A stretch of 41,778 nt of DNA from a virus. Every line of letters begins with the position of its first letter. Within the stretch, counting starts at the first letter, position 1. This document shows, in pieces, positions 1 through 6,857 of this stretch. Both the position numbers and the translations under genes were made by a program. The stretch spans positions 1 to 41,778 of IMG/VR virus record IMGVR_UViG_3300037485_001042, one strand, 5' to 3'. The notes under the pieces are model-generated. The model was not told where the DNA came from. It was given only the letters and a program-made list of their open reading frames with translations, and ran no database searches.

Positions 1-122
1 GTCTTACCTTCGCAGAATTGTTTGATGTTGTCTTTGTGTTCTTCACTATTCCAGATTTTTTCCAGTCCTTTTCTCCGGTTATTCGTCCTGCGTGTCTCCG
101 GGCAGGTGACGGCTGATGTGGA
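1..122. repeat. Terminal direct repeat, left copy
   Basis: These 122 bases are identical to 41657-41778. A perfect repeat at both ends of a contig, lying inside one open reading frame (the HNH gene), is what an assembler leaves when it closes a circular or circularly permuted genome. The unique genome is therefore 41656 bp. A true short terminal redundancy is possible but less likely, because the repeat lies inside a gene with no boundary signal. Confidence 0.95.
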
Positions 123-128
123 TGTCAC
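1..128 (-). CDS. HNH endonuclease-like protein, N-terminal part (gene continues at the right end of the window)
   Basis: This is the start of a 193-aa gene that runs from 128 down to 1 and continues at 41656-41203 once the genome is circularised. The GTG start at 128-126 overlaps the TGA of the upstream nuclease gene (GTGA), and an AGGGTG-like ribosome site sits just upstream. This part encodes an Arg-rich leader before the zinc/HNH core. See the right-end entry for the domain description. The start is inferred from the overlap and ribosome site. Confidence 0.75.
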   Translation of the reverse strand, partial: MTSTSAVTCPETRRTNNRRKGLEKIWNSEEHKDNIKQFCEGK

Positions 129-805
129 GCCATCACCCTGGTTATACCATTTTCACCATGCTCAAAACGTGCGGATTTTGCCGTATTATATGCCAAATTT
201 AGTAATCCACCAGAGAATGAATCCCTGAGAAATCCATATATTATATCAAAATTCGCATTAGCAATGTCTACATACTGGAAACATGCCGGCAAGTTCACAA
301 TATTATGAATCGTTTGCCAATCTTCGTCCACGAAATCCCTATTACTACGGGTATCATTGATAAGAATCGTATTTTCCACATCTGTAGGGGAGATCATCTT
401 AAGTTCTGGGTTGTAAATACATCGTGTTAACCTTACGATCTCACACTCCCACGCATCACTCATTCCACCACTGGAATCTGTTACATCCATGCAATACAAT
501 TTCCCGGGTTGCTCCCCAGGAATACCAATACAAACGCAGATCGGTTTATTGGTGAGATTGTGAAATTCCTCAGGTTTATTGTCAACCTTATAAATTGTTG
601 GTTTTATCTCACAAAAACAACCCAATGTTTTAAGATAAAAATCTGGTAAATACCACCCATATTCCCCAAGATCAAATCCCTCTGGTTCATAATCCCATTC
701 GATTTCCAAGGCATCAAAAAATACCGCCCATCTCGCTTCGAGACGGCTTCTGAAACGATATCCCTTATAATGGGTTTCAATGGGTTGGATTGTTTTTGAT
801 GTCAC
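125..805 (-). CDS. PD-(D/E)XK-like nuclease
   Basis: A 226-aa protein with the nuclease-fold signature near its N-terminus: Glu23 in SRLEARWAVFF, Asp55 in YLPDFYL and the E-x-K pair Glu66/Lys68 in CEIKP. The HYKGYRFRSRLEARW segment is typical of small phage proteins assigned to this superfamily, which are thought to cut or resolve DNA. The C-terminal 150 residues are not recognised. The GTG start at 805 is chosen over an ATG at 856 because it overlaps the upstream stop (GTGA), as is usual in this operon. Its stop overlaps the HNH gene start. It probably acts on viral or host DNA in the early operon; fold assignment fair, substrate unknown. Confidence 0.7.
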   Translation of the reverse strand: MTSKTIQPIETHYKGYRFRSRLEARWAVFFDALEIEWDYEPEGFDLGEYGWYLPDFYLKTLGCFCEIKPTIYKVDNKPEEFHNLTNKPICVCIGIPGEQPGKLYCMDVTDSSGGMSDAWECEIVRLTRCIYNPELKMISPTDVENTILINDTRSNRDFVDEDWQTIHNIVNLPACFQYVDIANANFDIIYGFLRDSFSGGLLNLAYNTAKSARFEHGENGITRVMA

Positions 806-1008
806 AATCCCACCCCTGAATATATTGTTGCGGCCTTGGGCTGTTCCGGCTCCCATACAAACGGTTCATCACCTATGATGAGTTTGCAGTCTCGCGCCTT
901 TGCCGCCTTCAACAGTTCGGGCAGGCATGCGTATAGGGCGGTGAGATCCCGGCCGGTCATGTACATTTCGATTAAATAACATTGTCCGGGCTGAAGTGGT
1001 GCGTTCAA
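802..1008 (-). CDS. Hypothetical protein, 68 aa
   Basis: A small protein with no recognised domain. It looks soluble, with an alpha/beta pattern (LTALYACLPELLKAAKARDCKLIIG) and a Trp/Pro-containing tail. Its ATG overlaps the TGA of the helicase-methyltransferase gene by 4 bases and its TGA overlaps the GTG of the nuclease gene, so it is translationally coupled within the DNA-metabolism operon. Confidence 0.65.
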   Translation of the reverse strand: MNAPLQPGQCYLIEMYMTGRDLTALYACLPELLKAAKARDCKLIIGDEPFVWEPEQPKAATIYSGVGL

Positions 1009-3284
1009 GATAACTTCCCCTGAATAGTGAAGTCATCCAATCTCTGCTGCTTGGTGTTGGCATCGAGGCTTGCTTTTTTCAGGTTCTCATATGCCTGGTC
1101 GTAATAGGATTTTTTTAACTCAATCCCGTATGCTCTCCGGCCCATTCTCACGGCTTCATAGAGGGTGGACCCGATGCCGACAAAGGGATCGAATACCAAA
1201 TCTCCGGGATTCGTCCATAGTTCCAGGCATCGTTCAATCACATCAAGTTGCAACGGGCAGATGTGCTTCTCATCTTCATCTTCCCTGACGCTCTCCTTCT
1301 GAAGTGTTCGGCCTTGCTTAATGTCCATCCATACCGGGCTGGCAACGTTCTGCCATTTCTCAACGGGATAACTCCGGTTATCGTGGGTGATGGGTTCTGC
1401 ATTCTCTCCTGGTTTCCGCATGGTGATAACATAATCCGGCAGACCGTTCCTGCTCATCGAAGAATCTTTTTTAATCTGTTTGTGCAGGAGTCCTAAAGCC
1501 TTTGTTCGGGTCATTTCCACTACCGGACACTTCCAGACCGTTACCCTCGAGTGATAGATGAATCCGATTTCTTCAAACAGTCGGATGAGTTGTCCGGAGA
1601 AGTCTTTCATTCCGATAACCCCATCACGTTCTTTCATGCGTGGAATGTCCATGCAATGAAACGACATCAGCCGGCCGGGTTTAAGGATACGGTAAAACTC
1701 TGTTGATAAATACCGAAAGTGCTGGAAAAACTCTGCATCACTCCGGGAGTTTCCGAGGTCTCGTTCTGAATTAGAATAGCAATACAACTGCGAGAACGGA
1801 GGAGAATAGATAATGAAATGAACACCCTCGTCTGGAATCTCCTTAATCTTCTGACATGAATCCCCAAGGATCAGGGTGAACTTCTCATCTGCTTTGCTAT
1901 CCGTAACATATTCTTCCATTTTTCGCTCCGTCTGCCTGATATTTTTAGATGTGATCTCCTGCGTTGCTGCAATCATCTCGCTGATCATCCGGTTGAAATC
2001 GTCCTCTTTTCGCTTGATATTCCTGACAACCGGACCTTCAGCATTGGAAGAAATGATGAAAACATCCACCTGCTTATCCTGCCCAAATCTCCAGCATCTT
2101 CTTACCGCCTGGTAATACTGCTCAAACGAATCGGACAGTCCAACAAAACAGACGTTATGGCAATGCTGCCAGTTTAGACCGAATCCGGCAATGCTTGGCT
2201 TGGTAACGAGAACCTTAATCTTCCCGTCTGAAAACTCCTTTAAAGTCCTCTCTTTGTATTCCCTGTCGTGTGAACCTCTGATTTCCACTGCTCCAGGTAT
2301 GGCTTTCGTGAGTTGTTCACTTTCGGAATTAAGGTCACACCAGACTATCCATGATTCATCGAGATACGCAGATTCGTTTACAATTGCTGCCGTGGCTGCT
2401 ACCCTTAAATCAAGCGAATCCATCCGGGCCTTCCGGCGGTCTGATAACGTGGTGGACCTTACAACGAAGCCATTGTTTTGAGATACGCTTACCTGATGGA
2501 TTTCCAATGGCGGGAGTAGGAATCCTCCGGTATCTTCGTATTGAAGGTCTGAAGGCTTCGACATCATTACAGCCCATGTTGCTACCCACTCCCAGAACTT
2601 CTTAATCGAATGTCCCTTTAATCTCCATTTTGATGTTTCCCCTCCATCGTGAACGAAAAACATTGAGAGCATTTCCGTTCTACCCATTACGCCAATAAAT
2701 TCTGCATGATTCCCTAACTCCATGTAGTCGTTCGGTGCTGGCGTGGCGGTGCAGGCTAATTTGTATGGAATCTCCCGGAACATCTCAATGATTTGAGTCC
2801 TTACCTGCCCGTTGAATGATTTGAGAATTGAACTTTCATCCAGGACAATGCCGATAAATTCAGACGGTGTAAAGTGATGCAGCATATCATAGTTCGTGAT
2901 GTTGATACCTGGCTGCACATCGTCCTGTGAACGGCATAGGGTTACTCCAATACCTAACTTCTCACCCTCTCCTACCGTCTGATTGGCTACGGCTAACGGT
3001 GCAACAACGAGGACATTCTTTCCAGTATGCTGAACGATCTGGTCTGCCCATGACAACTGAATGAATGTTTTACCTAGTCCGGTTCCTAGGAATACGCAGG
3101 CTTTGCCCTTGTGCAACGCCCAAATAACTATGTCCTTCTGGAAGTCGAATAGAATCGGGTTTAATACTTCCTTTTCAATTGATATCCCACATGCCTCAAA
3201 CTGTAGTCGCTTCGATTCGATGAACTTTGCATAGGAGTTATCAATGGATGATTGCGCTCTTTCGCAGAATGCAGCGGTGTTCAT
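1005..3284 (-). CDS. Superfamily 2 helicase / DNA methyltransferase fusion
   Basis: A 759-aa two-domain protein. Residues about 45-430 form an SNF2-type ATPase: Walker A GTGLGKT (67-73), a DESS motif II (149-152), motif III-like CTATPAPND (178-186) and a motif VI-like QAVRRCWRFGQ (392-402). Residues about 465-740 form an amino-methyltransferase with the catalytic SPPF (494-497) placed before the S-adenosylmethionine-binding DPFVGIGST (699-707), the beta-class order typical of N4-C or N6-A enzymes. Such fusions are common in phages and are thought to couple DNA translocation to modification, protecting viral DNA from host restriction. No restriction partner is evident. Both neighbours overlap it by 4 bases. 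Confidence 0.93.
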   Translation of the reverse strand: MNTAAFCERAQSSIDNSYAKFIESKRLQFEACGISIEKEVLNPILFDFQKDIVIWALHKGKACVFLGTGLGKTFIQLSWADQIVQHTGKNVLVVAPLAVANQTVGEGEKLGIGVTLCRSQDDVQPGINITNYDMLHHFTPSEFIGIVLDESSILKSFNGQVRTQIIEMFREIPYKLACTATPAPNDYMELGNHAEFIGVMGRTEMLSMFFVHDGGETSKWRLKGHSIKKFWEWVATWAVMMSKPSDLQYEDTGGFLLPPLEIHQVSVSQNNGFVVRSTTLSDRRKARMDSLDLRVAATAAIVNESAYLDESWIVWCDLNSESEQLTKAIPGAVEIRGSHDREYKERTLKEFSDGKIKVLVTKPSIAGFGLNWQHCHNVCFVGLSDSFEQYYQAVRRCWRFGQDKQVDVFIISSNAEGPVVRNIKRKEDDFNRMISEMIAATQEITSKNIRQTERKMEEYVTDSKADEKFTLILGDSCQKIKEIPDEGVHFIIYSPPFSQLYCYSNSERDLGNSRSDAEFFQHFRYLSTEFYRILKPGRLMSFHCMDIPRMKERDGVIGMKDFSGQLIRLFEEIGFIYHSRVTVWKCPVVEMTRTKALGLLHKQIKKDSSMSRNGLPDYVITMRKPGENAEPITHDNRSYPVEKWQNVASPVWMDIKQGRTLQKESVREDEDEKHICPLQLDVIERCLELWTNPGDLVFDPFVGIGSTLYEAVRMGRRAYGIELKKSYYDQAYENLKKASLDANTKQQRLDDFTIQGKLS

Positions 3285-3577
3285 GAAGATACCGCCACGT
3301 ATGCCCCAATCGGCTGACCATACCGGCCTTCTACTTCTCCAATGCGTCTTACTTTACCTGCATGTTCCAGATTGGTTAACGCCCTTCTGATGCTTGTTAT
3401 CGGCGTTCGTGGTGGGAGTCCTGCCTCGCTCTGGATATCTTCGGCAGATATTCCAGTCATTCCAAATTTCGTGATAAAAGATAGGATTTTATTTTCCTGA
3501 CTTATGGCTTTTATTTCGAGTGAACGTGCATCATCATCACTAATGATTGTGGTCTGATGGTAATGGCGGCAGATCAC
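3281..3577 (-). CDS. Winged-helix DNA-binding protein
   Basis: A 98-aa protein with a winged helix over residues about 27-90: helices around KILSFITKFGMTGISAEDIQ and TSIRRALTNLEHAGKV, then a wing with GEVEGRYGQPIGAY. This fits a MarR/ArsR-like fold used in transcription control. The GTG start at 3577 overlaps the stop of the preceding gene (GTGA) and its stop overlaps the helicase start, so it may control the operon or assist the helicase. The target is unknown. Confidence 0.7.
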   Translation of the reverse strand: MICRHYHQTTIISDDDARSLEIKAISQENKILSFITKFGMTGISAEDIQSEAGLPPRTPITSIRRALTNLEHAGKVRRIGEVEGRYGQPIGAYVAVSS

Positions 3578-3960
3578 TTTCCCGCCCCCTGTGGAAACAG
3601 TTGCGGCTTATCCGCCTTCATCTGCATGAACTTTGATAATGCGTATCCATACCCAACGAATGCAACATCAATCAGGTCGGTGACTTCTTCCGGCTTCTCG
3701 AAGTTTACGTATATTTTAAGTCCCGGCGTTTTCGTGCTTCCTTCGAAGGAAATTGAGTCCGGCCTGTTCACCCCGCCTTCCTGCCGATGGATAACGATGC
3801 TGGTGTTAGGCTGCACAGACGGGCGGGCCTGCACGTTTGCTATGGGTGTTGCCGGCTGGGTGTTGCAGGGTGGTGTGTTGTATTCCACCTTGCTGCCGGT
3901 GGTGGTCTGCCCCCATCGCTGTGACAGACGGATGCTGGGATCTTCTTCCTGGTCGGTCAT
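3574..3960 (-). CDS. Hypothetical protein, 128 aa
   Basis: The first 65 residues are polar and Pro/Thr/Gln-rich, likely disordered. The second half (LKIYVNFEKPEEVTDLIDVAFV and following) looks like a small alpha/beta domain. No family recognised. It is coupled by 4-base overlaps to the winged-helix gene downstream and the zinc-ribbon gene upstream, so it belongs to the early DNA-metabolism operon. Confidence 0.65.
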   Translation of the reverse strand: MTDQEEDPSIRLSQRWGQTTTGSKVEYNTPPCNTQPATPIANVQARPSVQPNTSIVIHRQEGGVNRPDSISFEGSTKTPGLKIYVNFEKPEEVTDLIDVAFVGYGYALSKFMQMKADKPQLFPQGAGK

Positions 3961-4289
3961 TCTGCACCCTCCCGCATGGCATCCCGTAACACCCTATATC
4001 CCGCTGCGATCTCCTTCACTGCATCTTCATAGTCATGCAGTCCGGCGGCGTTGAGTTGTCTCCATGTTTCGGCGGCTTCCTTCATGCAGACTTGATTCTC
4101 TATGCTCTTGCTATCCTTCGGAGTTGCATGGTATCCACTTCCACCGTTCCCACCCTTCTTTGCATATGCTGACTTCGATGCCTCGCATTCATGCGGTGTG
4201 AGATCAGATGCGTTGTAGGGCTTGGGTTTGATGTCGCCCGTCTTCTGTACCCAGACCAGTTCTCCCTGGCAGAACTTGCAGGCTGACAT
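3957..4289 (-). CDS. Zinc-ribbon phage protein, 110 aa
   Basis: It opens with a C-x2-C knuckle (ACKFCQGELVWVQ) followed by GDIKPKPYNASDLTPHECEAS, giving a likely zinc site from Cys4, Cys7, His and Cys. This N-terminal pattern recurs in many small phage proteins of unknown role. The C-terminal half is helical (EAAETWRQLNAAGLHDYEDA). It probably binds nucleic acid or a protein partner. Its ATG overlaps the upstream stop by one base and its stop overlaps the next start (ATGA). Confidence 0.7.
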   Translation of the reverse strand: MSACKFCQGELVWVQKTGDIKPKPYNASDLTPHECEASKSAYAKKGGNGGSGYHATPKDSKSIENQVCMKEAAETWRQLNAAGLHDYEDAVKEIAAGYRVLRDAMREGAE

Positions 4290-4474
4290 CAGTATCTATC
4301 CTCCTGCATACGTTCAAGTTCTTCATCCCGCTGGCGGTCCGGGTCCGGCTGTCCAATTCCGCATTCTTCAGGGATGTGGTCATAGTGGCAGTCTTCTGAA
4401 GATTCGCAGTCATCGCAGGGTGACGGATCGTCTGCCGGGTTGTGGCTGATCCAGTTGTCGAAGGCTGTCATCAT
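4289..4474 (-). CDS. Acidic Cys-containing protein, 61 aa
   Basis: A small, very acidic protein with C-x2-C (DPSPCDDCESSEDC) and two further Cys, possibly metal-binding, and a highly charged C-terminus. No family recognised. ATGs at 4474 and 4471 both lie in the overlap with the upstream gene; the first is used here. It is part of the regulator-led operon that starts near 4960. Confidence 0.6.
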   Translation of the reverse strand: MMTAFDNWISHNPADDPSPCDDCESSEDCHYDHIPEECGIGQPDPDRQRDEELERMQEDRY

Positions 4475-4806
4475 ACCCTACCTGACCTGCATACGGCCTG
4501 ACACTCTTTTACCATGCTGGAAGGGCATTCCTCATAATCCCTATCACCACATGTCATGGACCCGAAGCATCCCGGCTTGTAATGCATTCCTAACAATGCA
4601 TCCAGGCGTTCGTATTCTTCCTGCCATGATGCAAGATCCGCTTCAAGCATTACCCGGTATTTGTTCCGGATGAAGTTCATCTTTTCAACGATTTCCCCTT
4701 TCATCGTGCAGAGTGACATGATATCGTTCTCATCTGCGTCTATTACGGGAGAAATTTCTTTATGATTGCAAGAACAATCATTACATGCACATTCGTTTTT
4801 TGTCAT
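4471..4806 (-). CDS. Cys-rich protein, 111 aa
   Basis: The protein has a Cys cluster at the start (ECACNDCSCNH), a helical middle (EKMNFIRNKYRVMLEADLASWQEEYERLDALL) and a second Cys cluster at the end (PGCFGSMTCGDRDYEECP through CRSG). Two putative metal sites flanking a coiled-coil-like segment suggest a small structural or nucleic-acid-binding protein. No named family recognised. It lies directly downstream of the ribbon-helix-helix regulator. Confidence 0.6.
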   Translation of the reverse strand: MTKNECACNDCSCNHKEISPVIDADENDIMSLCTMKGEIVEKMNFIRNKYRVMLEADLASWQEEYERLDALLGMHYKPGCFGSMTCGDRDYEECPSSMVKECQAVCRSGRV

Positions 4807-4810
4807 CTTC

Positions 4811-4960
4811 TTAACAACCCCTTGCAGGTTGACATACTATTTGTTGTGTTAATTCGTTCATCATGCGGTTCAATTGGGTATCGTGAGATTCCCCTTTCTT
4901 TCCAAATGTTTTAAACCGGGAAAGAGTTTCAGTTGATATCTGAATGGTTGTTTTTCCCAT
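4811..4960 (-). CDS. Ribbon-helix-helix regulator, 49 aa
   Basis: MGKTTIQISTETLSRFKTFG is the beta strand plus first helix of a MetJ/Arc-type fold, and SHDTQLNRMMNELTQ fits the second helix; the family binds DNA as dimers at inverted repeats. Start: the frame opens at 5074, but the ATG at 4960 places the RHH strand at the N-terminus as usual and leaves the upstream bases free as a promoter. As first gene of a leftward operon next to an inverted repeat, it is probably an autoregulator. An orphan antitoxin-like role cannot be excluded; no toxin gene is adjacent. Confidence 0.75.
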   Translation of the reverse strand: MGKTTIQISTETLSRFKTFGKKGESHDTQLNRMMNELTQQIVCQPARGC

Positions 4961-5012
4961 ACAAGTTATATACACGGTATAAGTATATATAACTATACGT
5001 CCTTTATTAAGT
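4961..5012. promoter_or_regulatory. Divergent promoter with inverted-repeat operator
   Basis: A 52-base gap separates the leftward regulator gene from the rightward HNH gene. It holds TATA-like sequence on both strands. GTTATATA (4965-4972) and TATATAAC (4986-4993) form a perfect 8-bp inverted repeat. The central AT stretch lies about 25-28 bp from both start codons, the archaeal TATA-to-start distance, so the same element may drive both directions and bind the RHH protein. Confidence 0.6.
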
Positions 5013-5576
5013 ATGGATATTGTGATAGAATTTGGTAAATTTTGTGTGATGTGTGGACAGTATAAAAGATTCAATGAATATCATGAAGAGTTGGATAAAC
5101 GAGATGGATTATCATTTCGCTGTAAATCTTGTTGCAATTTGATAAAAGAAAAACTGGATGAATATAAAAGTCAACAAAAAGTTATTCAGGTTCGGGATAT
5201 CGTAAAACAACGCAGATGGGCGAGAAGATATTATCTTACCCACAAAGAATACTTTTCAGAATACATGAAAAAATATCAGAAAACTCCAGAAGGGAAACAT
5301 GCAATGTCAAGAGCAGGACATAAAAGAAGAACAAATGGCGAAAATGTAATAAATGATTTAACCCTTGAACAGTGGAATATAATACTAAAATATCAAAGAA
5401 ACCGATGTTTGGGATGTGGAAAAAGATTCTCAATTAAACTACGCGCAGAGAAAGATCATATCATTCCCCTCTCTAAAGGTGGTGGATTAACCTTTGAAAA
5501 TGTCCAGGCGTTATGTAGGTCATGTAATGCCTCGAAACATGCGAAATTAGACTATTCAAAAATTATAACATGGTAA
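5013..5576 (+). CDS. HNH endonuclease, 187 aa
   Basis: A plus-strand gene with an N-terminal zinc site (FCVMCGQ and FRCKSCC, residues about 9-40), a basic helical linker and a C-terminal HNH core: CLGCGKRF, then EKDHIIPLSKGG, then NVQALCRSCNASKH. The order C-x2-C, DHIIPLSKGG, C-x2-C matches classical HNH nucleases of the McrA/homing type. It is more AT-rich than the structural genes beside it and points against them, which suggests a later arrival, probably a mobile free-standing homing enzyme. It has its own promoter in the gap to the left. Confidence 0.88.
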   Translation: MDIVIEFGKFCVMCGQYKRFNEYHEELDKRDGLSFRCKSCCNLIKEKLDEYKSQQKVIQVRDIVKQRRWARRYYLTHKEYFSEYMKKYQKTPEGKHAMSRAGHKRRTNGENVINDLTLEQWNIILKYQRNRCLGCGKRFSIKLRAEKDHIIPLSKGGGLTFENVQALCRSCNASKHAKLDYSKIITW

Positions 5577-5593
5577 AGTCACTCATTCCCCGC

Positions 5594-5609
5594 AACTTAT
5601 ATAAAGTAA
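5594..5609 (+). promoter_or_regulatory. Archaeal-type TATA promoter
   Basis: The sequence AACTTATATAAAG is a good archaeal TATA box. Its centre is about 27 bp before the ATG at 5630, so transcription would begin at or very close to the start codon (leaderless or very short leader). Confidence 0.6.
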
Positions 5610-5629
5610 TGGTGTAAACACTGTTAATT

Positions 5630-5788
5630 ATGATGACACTTACACAGCCAACATCACATAATGGACAGTATGGACAGTATATCTTAACACCTGGTGGAAA
5701 GGCACCCATACCAGAATGGATGAAAAATAAGAGCAAGTCCCTACCCGGCAGACGGTCTGAACGGATACGGTGGGACCCGGCTATTTGA
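5630..5788 (+). CDS. Hypothetical basic peptide, 52 aa
   Basis: A short plus-strand frame from ATG 5630 (a second ATG follows directly) to TGA 5786. The peptide begins MMTLTQPTSHNGQYGQY, where GGACAGTAT is tandemly repeated in the DNA, and ends in a basic stretch with Lys, Arg and Trp (KSKSLPGRRSERIRW). It has its own TATA box and a terminator-like palindrome after it, which together support a real gene. No family recognised. Confidence 0.5.
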   Translation: MMTLTQPTSHNGQYGQYILTPGGKAPIPEWMKNKSKSLPGRRSERIRWDPAI

Positions 5789-5819
5789 TAATAAAAAATA
5801 TATTTTTTATAATGCTGTT
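5789..5819. terminator. AT palindrome between convergent genes
   Basis: 5793-5808 is a perfect 16-base palindrome of six A, TATA and six T. It lies between the plus-strand 52-aa ORF (ends 5788) and the minus-strand beta-propeller gene (ends 5820). T-tracts in both directions fit archaeal intrinsic termination of both transcripts. Confidence 0.6.
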
Positions 5820-6857
5820 TTATTCTTTACCATAAGATCCAATCTTCTCTACAAAGGATAAATCGGAGCACAGGCGTATTATCAATCTACTCCCTGAAAC
5901 ATCTGTTACTCCCAAATACGTATTATCGGTGCATATTCCATGTTCTGAAGCAGATGGATAGTAATCAATTTTAGAGACATAGGATAAATCGGAGCATAAA
6001 TGCTTTTTAATTCTACGATTGCCAGTATCGGTAATATATAGTGTGGTATTATCGGTGCAAATATAAAATGGGCTTAAAAATTGATTGTCTCCGGTTCCCT
6101 GTAAGTTATTCTCTGAAATATAGGATAAATCGGAGCAGCGGCGTTTAACAATACCTGCATGTGCAATATAATTGTTGTCGATAGTACCATGATTAATAAT
6201 ATAAAGATTAGTTCCGTCTGTACAGATCCCAATCGGTTCAATATATTTTTGCTCGAGTGGGAAAATCTTTGCGATGAATGAGAGATCAGAACATAATCTT
6301 TTTTGAATCCGATTGTTCATAGCTTCGGTAATATAAATATAAGTCCCATCTGTGCAGATTCCTTCAGGTGTATCAAATTGGTTATCCCCTGTGCCTTCTG
6401 TTCCAATTTTAGAGACATAGGATAAATCGGAGCATAAATGCTTTTTAATCCTATGGTTAAGGGTATCCGTAATATAAATGTAAGTATTATCGGTGCATAT
6501 TCCTGTTGCATTCCAAAATTGGTTATCCCCTGACCCGTTTGTACCATATCCCCCAAAAGATGACACAAATGATAGATTGGAGCAGCGGCGTTTAACAATT
6601 CGCTGATTTAAGGTATCCATTATGTAATAATATACTCCGTCAGTGCATATTCCATATGGATTATTGAAATGATTATCCCCACATGCAGACCGCCTTATGC
6701 CAATTGGATCAACCGTTACTCTATCGCCAATTGATAGTGACGGACAGGCCCGCTGGATAACATCATTCCCCCTTACCCTGTCTCCAATCGCCATTGTTGC
6801 ACTTTTGAATATGGAAACAGAGCCTATTGTTACCCTGTCGCCTGCTGTGAATGTCAT
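5820..6857 (-). CDS. NHL-repeat beta-propeller tail protein
   Basis: A 345-aa protein. Residues 1-55 carry three copies of a GDRV motif (AGDRVTIG, IGDRVRGN, IGDRVTVD). The rest is six NHL-like blades, each with ICTD near the start, a (Y)ITDT-N-RI strand and a closing C-S-D/N-L-S strand, so nearly every blade carries two Cys. NHL propellers bind proteins or glycans. As the last gene of the tail module, after the tail-tip gene with a 4-base overlap, it is most likely a receptor-binding tail protein. Two blades are near identical in DNA (46-bp repeat), indicating recent blade duplication or conversion. Confidence 0.8.
   Translation of the reverse strand: MTFTAGDRVTIGSVSIFKSATMAIGDRVRGNDVIQRACPSLSIGDRVTVDPIGIRRSACGDNHFNNPYGICTDGVYYYIMDTLNQRIVKRRCSNLSFVSSFGGYGTNGSGDNQFWNATGICTDNTYIYITDTLNHRIKKHLCSDLSYVSKIGTEGTGDNQFDTPEGICTDGTYIYITEAMNNRIQKRLCSDLSFIAKIFPLEQKYIEPIGICTDGTNLYIINHGTIDNNYIAHAGIVKRRCSDLSYISENNLQGTGDNQFLSPFYICTDNTTLYITDTGNRRIKKHLCSDLSYVSKIDYYPSASEHGICTDNTYLGVTDVSGSRLIIRLCSDLSFVEKIGSYGKE
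5966..6011 (-). repeat. 46-bp direct repeat inside the NHL gene, copy 1
   Basis: Identical over 46 bases to 6404-6449. Both encode the same blade stretch (KKHLCSDLSYVSKI), so blade DNA has been duplicated or homogenised recently. Confidence 0.9.
6404..6449 (-). repeat. 46-bp direct repeat inside the NHL gene, copy 2
   Basis: Partner of 5966-6011; see that entry. Confidence 0.9.

Noticed and set aside
22-228. A 68-aa plus-strand frame at the left edge
   Set aside because: It is the reverse of the HNH start and the nuclease end, with no signals of its own.
4811-5074. An 87-aa version of the ribbon-helix-helix protein starting at 5074
   Set aside because: It would read through the divergent promoter and into the opposite HNH gene; the ATG at 4960 gives a normal RHH N-terminus.
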